A DNA stretch of 10,011 bases from CAZMHJ01 sp964566075 (GCA_964566075.1 CAZMHJ010000034.1:1-10011); one strand, 5' to 3'; counted from the first letter of the stretch, positions 1 to 7,077 are shown. Notes: generated by a model not told the origin, from the sequence alone. Numbers and translations are program-made.

Positions 1-896
1 ATAAGCTTTATTTAACTGGAACTCAATCTGTACGAATGATTAGAACCAAGATTCTTAATTCATATGGTTTTACTATAAGCTCAGCCCAGTGGCATGTAAT
101 TTTGCGCAATCCTTTTTATCACGGAACGATGCGCATAAAGAATCAACTATATCCTCATAACTACGAAACAATAGTTACTAAGACGGAGTTTAATAATGTT
201 CAAAAGATTTTCGAAGGGTATTCATCACAACCAACAAGGTGGGGTGGGTTACCGTTCCTATATCGAGGTCTAATTTACTGCAGTGTTTGTGGTTGCAAGA
301 TAACTTTCGAACGCAAGAAAAATAAGAAGTACGTATATGGTCACTGCACTCAATCTAAAGGTAAGCACAATACGCCTTACTTACGTGAAGAAGCCATAAC
401 AAAGCAGCTAAAATACGTATTCGAGAAAATACAAATCCCTGAAGAAGCATACGAAGAAGTATCAAAAGCACTATACGAAGACACCCAAAAAGAACTTGCT
501 CATGAAAGCAAAAAGATTCAGCACATAGATGCCGAGATCAAACGCTACGATTACATGATTTCTCGAAACTATGATGCATATTTAGAGGGTTTAATACCAT
601 TTGATTTATACAAAAAGAAGCATGAAGAAATGCTCGAAACGAAGCAGGATTTACAGAACACTAGAAATAATTTCGAACTTATTGCAAAAGATAGTTTTGA
701 AGGCATATCTCATCTGTTAAGAATTTCCAGAGAAGCTCCAACTTTATTTGAAAAAGCAGAAATTGACGATAAAAGAGCGCTCGTAAAAAAGGTACTTTCG
801 AACTTTGAAGTAGACGATAAAGAACTTCGGTGGGAATTAAAAAAACCATACGATTGTATGGCTTTTTGTAAAGAAACTGGAAATTGGCAGGGGTGA
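1..896 (+). CDS. Large serine recombinase, C-terminal part (5' end outside window)
   Basis: The reading frame is open from the left edge, so only the C-terminal 298 or so residues are present and the catalytic resolvase domain with its active-site serine lies outside. Numbering from the first in-window Met (base 36): residues 15-60 fit the recombinase domain (ILRNPFYHG, then a Y-x-H segment), residues 80-111 form a zinc-ribbon-like region (C82, C85, C87, H103/C104, possibly H111), and about 140-215 is a charged coiled coil. This is the usual order in large serine recombinases, which integrate or excise mobile elements. The frame ends at TGA 894-896, inside the 3' end of the opposite-strand tRNA-Trp gene, as expected of an integrase gene lying at its attachment site. 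The rest of the element should lie to the left. The family call is firm; the element type is unknown. Confidence 0.85.
   Translation, partial: KLYLTGTQSVRMIRTKILNSYGFTISSAQWHVILRNPFYHGTMRIKNQLYPHNYETIVTKTEFNNVQKIFEGYSSQPTRWGGLPFLYRGLIYCSVCGCKITFERKKNKKYVYGHCTQSKGKHNTPYLREEAITKQLKYVFEKIQIPEEAYEEVSKALYEDTQKELAHESKKIQHIDAEIKRYDYMISRNYDAYLEGLIPFDLYKKKHEEMLETKQDLQNTRNNFELIAKDSFEGISHLLRISREAPTLFEKAEIDDKRALVKKVLSNFEVDDKELRWELKKPYDCMAFCKETGNWQG
839..867. terminator. Bidirectional hairpin terminator, serving tRNA-Trp on the minus strand
   Basis: A perfect 6-bp stem (CCATAC 846-851, GTATGG 856-861) with a GATT loop is flanked by seven A's on the left and CTTTTT on the right. Read on the minus strand it lies about 18 bases after the tRNA CCA end and is followed by seven T's, a normal intrinsic terminator position. 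Read on the plus strand it lies inside the last codons of the recombinase. Confidence 0.6.
885..896. other. Putative attachment site at the tRNA-Trp 3' end
   Basis: The end of the recombinase reading frame, including its stop codon, overlaps the acceptor arm and CCA of tRNA-Trp. tRNA 3' ends are common integration targets. The second copy of the repeat would be outside the window, so the core length cannot be seen and the site is an inference. Confidence 0.4.
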
Positions 897-960
897 CAGG
901 ACTTGAACCTGCAACCAACGGTTTTGGAGACCGCTACTCTACCAATTGAGCTACACCCCT
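885..960 (-). tRNA. trnW: tRNA-Trp (CCA anticodon), 3' CCA encoded
   Basis: The minus strand folds as a complete cloverleaf: acceptor AGGGGTG pairs with CACCCCT; the D stem is GCTC/GAGT; the anticodon stem GCGGT/ACCGT closes the loop CTCCAAA with anticodon CCA; the T loop is TTCAAGT. The discriminator is G (base 888) and CCA is encoded (885-887), giving 76 nt. It reads UGG codons only, consistent with TGA acting as a stop in the neighbouring genes. Its last 12 bases are shared with the recombinase gene. Confidence 0.97.
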
Positions 961-1052
961 ATATATAAACCAGCCTCTATCTTACGAAAAACCGACAAAA
1001 AATACTACCTCTATTTAATAACACGACCACTGTTTTAAAAGAGATGCTAATT

Positions 1053-1061
1053 TGCTACAAT
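1053..1061 (+). promoter_or_regulatory. Extended -10 promoter for the kinase-like gene
   Basis: TGC plus TACAAT (1056-1061) makes an extended -10 element; no convincing -35 is seen. The predicted transcription start is near 1068, two bases before the ATG at 1070, so the mRNA is probably leaderless. Confidence 0.5.
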
Positions 1062-1069
1062 GTGCGGGT

Positions 1070-1735
1070 ATGCATAAAAGTCGCTTGAGTCGACCAGTGG
1101 TAATTTACATGTATGGCTTACCTGGAGCGGGTAAGACCTTTGTTGCGCGTCAGCTTGCCGAATCTCTTGGCATGGCTCATTTAAGCAGCGAGCGTATTAG
1201 GTATGAACTTTTTGAAGAGCCACGCCACGATAAGGCCGAGCATCAAGTTTTATGTAATCTTATGAATCTTATGACCGAACAGTTTCTAGAGGCTGGTGTC
1301 GGCGTTGTATATGATATGTCAGTTAGCCGATTAACGGACAGGCGAGCACTCCGAGATTTAGCACGAAGTCATAAAGCCGAAGAGCTAATGATTTGGATTC
1401 AGATTGACCCAGACACCGCATTTAGCCGCACGCAAACAAGAGATCGACGTAAAGCTGATGACCGATTTGCGGCTGTTCTTGATCAACACACATTCGAATC
1501 CTACATGAGAGCAATGCAAAACCCACAAAACGAAAATTACCTGGTAATTAGTGGTAAACACCTATTCAACAGTCAAAAGACGGCTATCATGCGCCGTTTG
1601 AGCGAAATGGGAGTTGTTACTGCGGCTTCGCTCGAAACTAAAATTGCAAAACCTGAAATGGTTAACTTAGTATCACGTGCGCAAGCTCAAGCTGGCCGTG
1701 TAGACTATTCTCGTCGTAATATAATTATTCGATAA
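1070..1735 (+). CDS. P-loop kinase-like ATP-binding protein (AAA_33 type)
   Basis: This is a 221-residue soluble protein with Walker A motif GLPGAGKT at residues 16-23, a Walker-B-like VVYDMS around D82, and an Arg-rich lid-like segment (residues 120-133). The layout matches small P-loop kinases of the AAA_33/zeta-toxin-like group, which phosphorylate small molecules or nucleic acid ends; the substrate cannot be told. I start at ATG 1070 rather than TTG 1052, because a near-consensus -10 box overlaps the earlier start and would leave it untranscribed. Eleven bases separate it from the following YgjP-type gene, so the two are probably co-transcribed. The C-terminal 40 or so residues are basic and not recognised. 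The fold is likely; the function is open. Confidence 0.8.
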   Translation: MHKSRLSRPVVIYMYGLPGAGKTFVARQLAESLGMAHLSSERIRYELFEEPRHDKAEHQVLCNLMNLMTEQFLEAGVGVVYDMSVSRLTDRRALRDLARSHKAEELMIWIQIDPDTAFSRTQTRDRRKADDRFAAVLDQHTFESYMRAMQNPQNENYLVISGKHLFNSQKTAIMRRLSEMGVVTAASLETKIAKPEMVNLVSRAQAQAGRVDYSRRNIIIR

Positions 1736-1746
1736 TCGGAGGCCAC

Positions 1747-2448
1747 TTGGCTTCTAAAATCTACAATTTAGATGGTATCGGTGACGTTACCGTGTATAAG
1801 CGTCGTGGAACCAGGCGCATGAACCTACGTATTGTTGGTGGTAAAATTCGTGTCACGCAGCCGCTCTGGCTACCATATAATGCAGGCTTACAATTTGCGC
1901 AAAGTAACCAAGCCTGGATTACAAAACAGCGGACAAAACAACCACAACATCTTATAGACGAAGGTATGGCGATAGGAAAGCAAAGAATATTACGGTACGA
2001 ACCCGGTGAAACGCTTCGCACCCGAATTACTAATGACGAACTTATTATTTATGTACCACCACACGCCCCAATGAGCAGTGAAAAGGTACAAGAACTTGCA
2101 AAAGCCGCCATAAAACGTGCTCTAAAAAAAGAAGCAGGAGCTGTACTGCCTGAACGCCTAGCATTCTGTGCACAAAAATATGGCTTTACCTATACAAGCG
2201 TACATTGTAAAAGTATGCGTTCGCGGTGGGGTAGCTGTAATAACAGCAAAGAGATTACGCTCAACATATTTTTAATGATGGTGCCATGGGAGCTCGTAGA
2301 TTACGTTATTATTCACGAACTCGCACATACAAAACACTTGCATCATGGGCAGGACTTTTGGGATGAAGTAGAAGCAATTTTGCCCGATTACAAGCTTCGC
2401 CGAAAAGCATTAAAAGAAATTCAACACACTGTTTCGCACTTACAATAA
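1747..2448 (+). CDS. YgjP-type zinc metallopeptidase-like protein (M48/DUF45)
   Basis: This 233-residue protein has the YgjP/DUF45 signature in order: an N-terminal beta-rich half, RSRWGSC (residues 158-164), then HELAH (190-194) and HGQDFW (200-205). H190, H194 and H200 are the expected zinc ligands, with E191 as catalytic base. The family is related to the SprT and WLM metallopeptidases; the E. coli member YgjP has been described as a UTP pyrophosphatase, so the true activity here is uncertain. The start is TTG 1747, supported by GGAGG at 1738-1742 four bases upstream, and follows the kinase-like gene by 11 bases. It is convergent with the next gene, five bases apart, with no terminator between. 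All key residues are present. Confidence 0.85.
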   Translation: MASKIYNLDGIGDVTVYKRRGTRRMNLRIVGGKIRVTQPLWLPYNAGLQFAQSNQAWITKQRTKQPQHLIDEGMAIGKQRILRYEPGETLRTRITNDELIIYVPPHAPMSSEKVQELAKAAIKRALKKEAGAVLPERLAFCAQKYGFTYTSVHCKSMRSRWGSCNNSKEITLNIFLMMVPWELVDYVIIHELAHTKHLHHGQDFWDEVEAILPDYKLRRKALKEIQHTVSHLQ

Positions 2449-2453
2449 TTAGA

Positions 2454-3056
2454 TTAGTAAGCTTTAAGACTTTGCAGTTGATACACTACATCATCTAGGT
2501 TTGAGCAGCCTTTATCAGCGTACAGATATACTGTACGCGTATCACTTACTGCAACTGAACGCTTAAATACGAGAGTAGACTCGTTATCAAGTGTTGGAGT
2601 ACGCTTTTCGACAACTCGTACACCTCTTTGACAAGAATCAAGTTCTGCAATGGCTCGATACAGTTGATTTGTATCAGTCGCCCCATATACCTTATTCGCA
2701 CCAATCATAAAGGCAAAATCACTGCTAACGCTTAAGTCCCATTCACCGGCATTTGTTGACGTACTTGGTAGGTAACCGAAATTCAAACGACGTTCTTCAT
2801 CTTTGGCGGGTAAATACAGCTTTTCTTGCGCAAAAAATAACTCGCCACTTTTCGCATCTATTGGTACGGGAGTTTTAGATAATCGTGCAGTGAGTAGAGC
2901 CTGTTCCCGTACTGTGTTAATTGTTGTCTGATCATATACGTAATTAAGTCTATTTGTTTGCCAGCCCGCCCAAACTAACGCGCCAAATACAACGATTGAT
3001 ACTAATAAAAACCCCAATAGCATAGAACGACTTTGAGTCTTGCTTACTTTTGCCAT
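2454..3056 (-). CDS. Single-pass membrane protein of unknown function
   Basis: I do not recognise a family. The 200-residue protein has a short basic N-terminus (residues 1-11), one hydrophobic helix at about 12-32, and a 165-residue extracytoplasmic domain with a mix of strands and helices. Two cysteines, C142 and C184, could form a disulfide outside the cell. The helix lacks a clear signal-peptidase site, so it is probably a membrane anchor. The start is supported by GGAG (3068-3071) 11 bases upstream and a TATAAT box before it. It is divergent from the histidine kinase gene, sharing a 102-base intergenic region. A sensor or envelope role is possible but only a guess. Confidence 0.7.
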   Translation of the reverse strand: MAKVSKTQSRSMLLGFLLVSIVVFGALVWAGWQTNRLNYVYDQTTINTVREQALLTARLSKTPVPIDAKSGELFFAQEKLYLPAKDEERRLNFGYLPSTSTNAGEWDLSVSSDFAFMIGANKVYGATDTNQLYRAIAELDSCQRGVRVVEKRTPTLDNESTLVFKRSVAVSDTRTVYLYADKGCSNLDDVVYQLQSLKAY

Positions 3057-3081
3057 ATTATTTATTTCTCCGTTTGAGGTA

Positions 3082-3087
3082 ATTATA
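3082..3087 (-). promoter_or_regulatory. Promoter -10 box of the membrane protein gene
   Basis: The minus strand reads TATAAT here, placing the transcription start near 3075 and giving a short leader of about 19 bases that contains the GGAG ribosome site. No clear -35 element is visible. Confidence 0.5.
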
Positions 3088-3145
3088 CAATAATTTGCCC
3101 CTAAGCATAATCAGTTTTACTTGTATATACACTACAAAATGCGTA

Positions 3146-3151
3146 TATAAT
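3146..3151 (+). promoter_or_regulatory. Promoter -10 box of the histidine kinase gene
   Basis: A consensus TATAAT ends seven bases before the ATG at 3159, so the predicted start of transcription is one base ahead of the start codon. A weak -35 (TTGTAT, 3121-3126) is 19 bases away. There is no Shine-Dalgarno sequence, consistent with a leaderless mRNA. Confidence 0.6.
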
Positions 3152-3158
3152 ACTGCTA

Positions 3159-4274
3159 ATGGCTAGCAATATAAAAAACCTACAGAACTTGACCGAACAT
3201 AACGCGGCGCTCGAACATGAACGACTAACGTCACTCATTAACAGTATGGCAGACGGTGTAATTGCCGTGGACGAACGGCAGCACGTTGCAGTATATAACG
3301 GAGCAGCTCTTAATATTTTGGACGTTAACAGTGAGCTTAGAGATAGGCGACTACGTGCTGTTATTAATTTGATTGATAAAAATAATCAAAAAATTGATAT
3401 CGAAGATTTAGTGCGTAAAACTACGACGCAGTTTACAACCCGTGACTTAGAGCTGATTTATCCTAACGGGGAGAAGATTAATTTATATCTTAGTGTCGCA
3501 CCCGTACACCTTGGTTTTGGTGTCGAGGGAGCCCGAGGCCATGTATTACTGCTTCGTGATATAACTCGCGAAAAGAGCCTCGAAGAAGAACGTGACGAAT
3601 TTATTAGTGTTGTCAGCCACGAGCTACGCACTCCTATTGCAATCGCAGAAGGTAACATCAGTAATGCTCAGTTAGTTGTTGAACGTTCCGAAAACATACC
3701 AGAACTTGTCATTAAATCGCTCAAAGCTGCCTACGACCAAACCATCTTTTTAAGTGGTATGATTAACGATCTCGCTACATTGTCGCGCGCTGAACGCGGA
3801 AAATTAAATGTAGAAATTGAATCTATTAACGCACACGACTTATTAGTTGATTTACAACAAAACTACGAGCCGTCAGCTAACGATAAAGGCCTTAAGCTTC
3901 AGATTAAAACTGATCCAAAACTAGAGCTTTTACAATCAAGTAAGTTGTATGTGCGAGAAGTACTACAAAACTTTATTACTAACGCAATTAAATATTCCGA
4001 AAAGGGTACGGTGACAATCTCAGCCAAAGCTGACCCTGATGGTGTATTGTTTGCGGTTAAAGATCAAGGTATTGGCATTAGCAAGGCAGATAAAGAAAAG
4101 GTGTTTGATAAGTTCTTTAGGAGCGAAGATTTTAGAACTCGCCAAAGCAGCGGTACAGGTTTAGGTTTATATGTAACCATGAAGCTTGCAAGGCTCATAC
4201 ATGCCGATATCGATCTTGAAAGCGAACTTAACAAAGGCTCTACATTTACGATTAAGGTTCCAAACCTCCAGTAA
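3159..4274 (+). CDS. Soluble PAS-type sensor histidine kinase
   Basis: This 371-residue protein has a PAS-like sensor region (about residues 20-138), a HisKA dimerisation domain with the phospho-acceptor in SHELRTPI (H154), and an HATPase_c domain: N-box NFITNAIKYS (271-280), G1 box DQGIGI (302-307), F-box KVFDKFF (314-320) and G2 box GTGLGL (332-337). All catalytic boxes are intact. It autophosphorylates on His and should pass phosphate to a response regulator. No membrane segment is present, so the input is cytoplasmic or comes through a partner. No response regulator gene is in this window, so it is an orphan here; the divergent membrane protein could be a partner, but nothing shows it. 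Its stop codon directly abuts that of the glycosyltransferase gene. Confidence 0.93.
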   Translation: MASNIKNLQNLTEHNAALEHERLTSLINSMADGVIAVDERQHVAVYNGAALNILDVNSELRDRRLRAVINLIDKNNQKIDIEDLVRKTTTQFTTRDLELIYPNGEKINLYLSVAPVHLGFGVEGARGHVLLLRDITREKSLEEERDEFISVVSHELRTPIAIAEGNISNAQLVVERSENIPELVIKSLKAAYDQTIFLSGMINDLATLSRAERGKLNVEIESINAHDLLVDLQQNYEPSANDKGLKLQIKTDPKLELLQSSKLYVREVLQNFITNAIKYSEKGTVTISAKADPDGVLFAVKDQGIGISKADKEKVFDKFFRSEDFRTRQSSGTGLGLYVTMKLARLIHADIDLESELNKGSTFTIKVPNLQ

Positions 4275-5795
4275 TTATTCCAAAGCGGGCAAGTGGGGGA
4301 TGACGTGCATAGCTGGCGTTGTGACATCACGACCCTTCCAAATAACCTCACCAAATTCGTAACGATACATCGATATATGCAAAGCCACAAAATCGATAAG
4401 TACGACAATAGGGAAATTAATCGGTGCTAACCAAGCTGCTACCGGGTTAGTTACGAGCGTTATTAGTAAATTAGAGACGATTAAGCAAATAACAGCACTA
4501 GCGGTAGCCACAATCACGAGTGACGAAACTGATTGCATAAACGCTAGCAACGGTAAGACTACAAAAGGTGCTATTAAGAAGTACAGCATAATGACAACAC
4601 GTAGTGCAGTGAGCTCTGGGCGACGGTGCATTTGCGGATATCGTGTTCGAACAGCCGTTGACCACTGGCTTTTAAAGTCTTTATGAGTTGTTATATTAAT
4701 CTGCTCATCGGTACGCACAAACGCGTAGCCACCCCTTGCTGCTAAAGCCGTTGCCAGGTGTTCTTCTGGTGTAATGGCACGTGTTGCCGATTTAAAACCA
4801 CCTTCGGCTAATAATGCAGAACGATTAGCAATCCAGCTAGTGCTTAACACTGGTTCGTGCTTGATAATCCACTTTGGCAGGGCAAGTTCCCACCAATAGC
4901 GCATCGGTTGAATAAAAGCGGCTACAAGCCCACTTTGGGTGCGTTTGGGTAATATGCTCATCATCGACACATTACGTGCCGTAAAAACCTCAACTAAATG
5001 CCTCAGCGTCTTAGGATGTAAGCGTACATCAACACCAATAAATGCAATCAGCTCACCACTAGATTCTTCGAGTAACTTTTGATAAGCGGCGTTTTTTGCA
5101 AGCCATGTGTCAGATGGCTCAGTACCCTGCACAAATCGAACGCCATCGTGCGCAAAACTCTTGATAATATCTGCAGTGTGATCTTGCGAGCAGTCATCGA
5201 GCACAATCACCTCTAATTTTGGGTAATCATTTGCCAAAATGGCTTCTAGGCACTGGCGTAATGATTCTGTTTCATTACGCGCAGCCACTGCAACCGTTAC
5301 GGTCGGCAACTCTTTATCACTTAAAGGTTTTGCTGTTGTTGGGCGGGTGCTACGAAGTTTAAGTATGGTATATATCAAAATAAATACAGCTCCAACCAAA
5401 AAACTCAGACTTACGAATAGTAACGTTGTTTGGCCGGTAACCGAACTGGGTAGTAGTGTAAAAACAAACCATAAAATAATAGCTACGCACTGCGATAATA
5501 TGAGCCAATAAAAACTGCGTTTGGTAACCCTTTTAAGATACTGCTCGTGCATACGGGCTTGTACCAATCGTAATAGATTCACGATTCTATATATCATTAA
5601 GAGTGCAAGTAGCGCGCTCGCTGCACTAGGTACTGCCACAAATAAGGCTCCGGTACCAAATGCAGAAGACAACATAGCGATACTAGCTAGTATTTTTTTA
5701 TTGCTCCAACCAAACTTCGAGATGTAAATAAGCAATTCAAGTAGTACACCTAATCCAATCAAAGAGAGCGCAACCAGTACCGTGTTTGTTTGCAT
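4275..5795 (-). CDS. Membrane-bound GT2 family glycosyltransferase
   Basis: This 506-residue protein has hydrophobic helices at about residues 4-24, 38-68, 96-116 and 124-144, a GT-A catalytic domain at about 163-390, and further helices at about 398-420, 424-448 and 454-476. GT2 motifs are visible: nucleotide-binding VLDDCS (198-203), the metal-binding DVR (256-258), TPEEHL (342-347) as the likely catalytic acid region, and a QWSTAVRTR motif (377-385) resembling Q-x-x-R-W. C-terminal WKGRDV is common in related membrane GT2 enzymes. It transfers a sugar from a nucleotide donor, probably to a lipid or cell-surface acceptor; the overall plan recalls CrtQ-like carotenoid glycosyltransferases, but the acceptor cannot be assigned. 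The gene lies alone, convergent with the histidine kinase and divergent from secE. No Shine-Dalgarno precedes ATG 5795. Confidence 0.88.
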   Translation of the reverse strand: MQTNTVLVALSLIGLGVLLELLIYISKFGWSNKKILASIAMLSSAFGTGALFVAVPSAASALLALLMIYRIVNLLRLVQARMHEQYLKRVTKRSFYWLILSQCVAIILWFVFTLLPSSVTGQTTLLFVSLSFLVGAVFILIYTILKLRSTRPTTAKPLSDKELPTVTVAVAARNETESLRQCLEAILANDYPKLEVIVLDDCSQDHTADIIKSFAHDGVRFVQGTEPSDTWLAKNAAYQKLLEESSGELIAFIGVDVRLHPKTLRHLVEVFTARNVSMMSILPKRTQSGLVAAFIQPMRYWWELALPKWIIKHEPVLSTSWIANRSALLAEGGFKSATRAITPEEHLATALAARGGYAFVRTDEQINITTHKDFKSQWSTAVRTRYPQMHRRPELTALRVVIMLYFLIAPFVVLPLLAFMQSVSSLVIVATASAVICLIVSNLLITLVTNPVAAWLAPINFPIVVLIDFVALHISMYRYEFGEVIWKGRDVTTPAMHVIPHLPALE

Positions 5796-5804
5796 CTAAT
5801 TAAA

Positions 5805-5813
5805 AGTGTAGCA
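5805..5813 (-). promoter_or_regulatory. Extended -10 promoter of the glycosyltransferase gene
   Basis: The minus strand reads TGC TACACT (box 5805-5810), nine bases before the ATG. The predicted transcript begins near 5798, three bases ahead of the start codon. No good -35 was found. Confidence 0.45.
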
Positions 5814-5832
5814 TAAGCGGCACTATTGACTC

Positions 5833-5860
5833 TTCACAAATACGAATAACGTGCTATACT
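5833..5860 (+). promoter_or_regulatory. secE-nusG promoter
   Basis: TTCACA (5833-5838), a 16-base spacer, then TATACT (5855-5860) with TGC just ahead of it. Transcription should begin near 5867, giving a leader of about 46 bases before secE that contains the terminator-like hairpin. Confidence 0.65.
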
Positions 5861-5872
5861 TGACATTGACGA

Positions 5873-5900
5873 CCTAAGAAGACATTCTTAGGCTTTTTTA
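5873..5900 (+). terminator. Terminator-like hairpin in the secE-nusG leader (putative attenuator)
   Basis: A perfect 8-bp stem, CCTAAGAA (5873-5880) with TTCTTAGG (5885-5892), has a GACA loop and is followed by CTTTTTTA. It lies downstream of the only promoter seen and just before the secE ribosome site. Full intrinsic termination here would silence secE and nusG, so it probably attenuates or has another leader role. Confidence 0.6.
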
Positions 5901-5912
5901 ATGGGAGAGAAT

Positions 5913-6326
5913 ATGGCAGACGACAAGGCAGACAAAAAGAAGCCACGAGTGCGAAAAGCACCCGAGACTGTTCGTGAACGCGCCGATAAAGAAACCGCGA
6001 AGCGTGAAAAACCAACCAAGCGAAGCAAGCTAAAAGGCAAAATTCATCGCCCCTTAAGCACCCTCCGCCGTGTTGGTGCAAAAGAGTTTCACCCAGTAAA
6101 AGCACCTGAGAAAAAGGGTGTACGCCACCTAAACAAACGAGTACGTTTTGTACCTAAGTTTGTCCGTGAAGCGTGGGTAGAGCTAAAACAGGTTACATGG
6201 CCTACAAAAAAAGAAGCAGCTCGTTTAACACTTGCTGTTATTTTGTTCGCCGTATTCTTTAGTATTTTCATCCAGCTATTGGATGTCGTATTCAACAAGA
6301 TTGTTAAGGAGATATTTCTAAAATGA
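5913..6326 (+). CDS. secE: Preprotein translocase subunit SecE
   Basis: SecE is the small membrane subunit that clamps SecY in the SecYEG protein-export channel. This protein has 137 residues: the C-terminal 60 carry the conserved amphipathic helix and signature (REAWVELKQVTWPTKKEA, residues 85-102) and one membrane helix (about 104-128). The first 80 or so residues are a very basic, low-complexity extension not found in the usual 60-70-residue single-helix SecE. I choose ATG 5913 because GGGAGAG (5903-5909) lies just before it; an in-frame ATG at 5901 would sit on that ribosome site and has none of its own. The stop codon overlaps the nusG start as ATGA, so translation is coupled. Confidence 0.93.
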   Translation: MADDKADKKKPRVRKAPETVRERADKETAKREKPTKRSKLKGKIHRPLSTLRRVGAKEFHPVKAPEKKGVRHLNKRVRFVPKFVREAWVELKQVTWPTKKEAARLTLAVILFAVFFSIFIQLLDVVFNKIVKEIFLK

Positions 6327-6868
6327 GCAGCAAACGCTACGACTCAAGCAAGCAGTGGTATGCAATCCACACATATAGTGGTTACGAAGAAAAAGTGGCC
6401 GAAAGTATTCGGCAACGTGCCGAAAGTCTCGATATGGCCGACAAAATCTTTAATGTATTAGTGCCGAAAGAAAAGCAAATCGAAATTAAAAACGGCAAGC
6501 GTAAAGTTGTCGAAAAGCGTATTTTCCAAGGCTATGTACTTGTACAAATGAAACTCAGCGAAGACGCATGGTACATTGTGCGCAACACACCTAATGTAAC
6601 TGGATTTGTGGGCAGCGGTACCGAACCAACACCAATCAGCAATGACGAAATGGACAAAATCAATAAGCGTATGGGTGTTGAACAACCTAAGCACAAGATT
6701 GATTACAATGTGGGTGAAGTGGTCAGTATTGTCGATGGTCCATTTAAGGGCTTTGATGGCGCTATCAATGAAATCGATACCCAAAAGGGTAAGATTAAAG
6801 TACTTGTTAATATGTTTGGTCGCGAAACTCCAGTTGAGCTTGATAGTCTTCAAGTTAAACGCGTCTAG
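6323..6868 (+). CDS. nusG: Transcription termination/antitermination factor NusG
   Basis: NusG binds RNA polymerase at the clamp and modulates pausing, termination and transcription-translation coupling. The 181-residue protein has the NGN domain at about residues 9-115 (QWYAIHTYSGYEEKVA, then IFQGYVLVQM at 67-76) and a C-terminal KOW domain (about 126-178, with GEVVSIVDGPFKGF). Length and motifs are normal for the family. AAGGAG at 6306-6311 is the ribosome site, 11 bases upstream inside secE. A 55-codon ORF follows after two bases. The leader of this operon carries a terminator-like hairpin, which could make its expression respond to NusG itself. Confidence 0.97.
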   Translation: MSSKRYDSSKQWYAIHTYSGYEEKVAESIRQRAESLDMADKIFNVLVPKEKQIEIKNGKRKVVEKRIFQGYVLVQMKLSEDAWYIVRNTPNVTGFVGSGTEPTPISNDEMDKINKRMGVEQPKHKIDYNVGEVVSIVDGPFKGFDGAINEIDTQKGKIKVLVNMFGRETPVELDSLQVKRV

Positions 6869-6870
6869 AT

Positions 6871-7038
6871 ATGGAAATATTGAACCCTTACGAACGTGCT
6901 GCTGAAGCGGCGCGTGCAAGACGTGCCTGCGATACTGCTGCAAAGGCAGCTATCGAACAAGCATTTGCCCGAATGGAAGAAATAGTTCCACCAACACTTA
7001 CACTTGTCGAAGATAGTCTGACAAGTACTACAGAATAA
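6871..7038 (+). CDS. Small Ala-rich hypothetical protein (55 aa)
   Basis: This short open frame starts two bases after the nusG stop and ends five bases before the operon terminator, a position that supports a real, translationally coupled gene even without a Shine-Dalgarno sequence. The product begins MEILNPYERAAEAARA and is a predicted charged amphipathic helix (about residues 6-38) with one Cys (C20), then a PP break and a Thr/Ser-rich tail. No signal peptide or membrane segment. I recognise no family. Codon choice looks like that of the neighbours. It could be lineage-specific, or a chance frame. Confidence 0.5.
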   Translation: MEILNPYERAAEAARARRACDTAAKAAIEQAFARMEEIVPPTLTLVEDSLTSTTE

Positions 7039-7043
7039 AAACG

Positions 7044-7072
7044 ACACCCCGATTATGTTGGGGTGTTTTTTT
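7044..7072 (+). terminator. Intrinsic terminator of the secE-nusG operon
   Basis: ACACCCC (7044-7050) pairs with GGGGTGT (7060-7066) across a 9-base loop and is followed by a run of seven T's (7066-7072). This is a classical intrinsic terminator on the plus strand, directly after the 55-codon ORF. Confidence 0.92.
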
Positions 7073-7077
7073 GTTAT

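Noticed and set aside
679..918. Minus-strand open frame running out of the tRNA-Trp gene
   Set aside because: It begins inside the tRNA and is antisense to the recombinase; its N-terminus is translated tRNA sequence.
5901..5912. Upstream in-frame ATG as the secE start
   Set aside because: It overlaps the GGGAGAG ribosome site that fits ATG 5913 and has no ribosome site itself, being preceded directly by the terminator T tract.
6458..6943. Minus-strand open frame of 161 codons opposite nusG
   Set aside because: It is fully antisense to a clear nusG gene and has no ribosome site or recognisable product.
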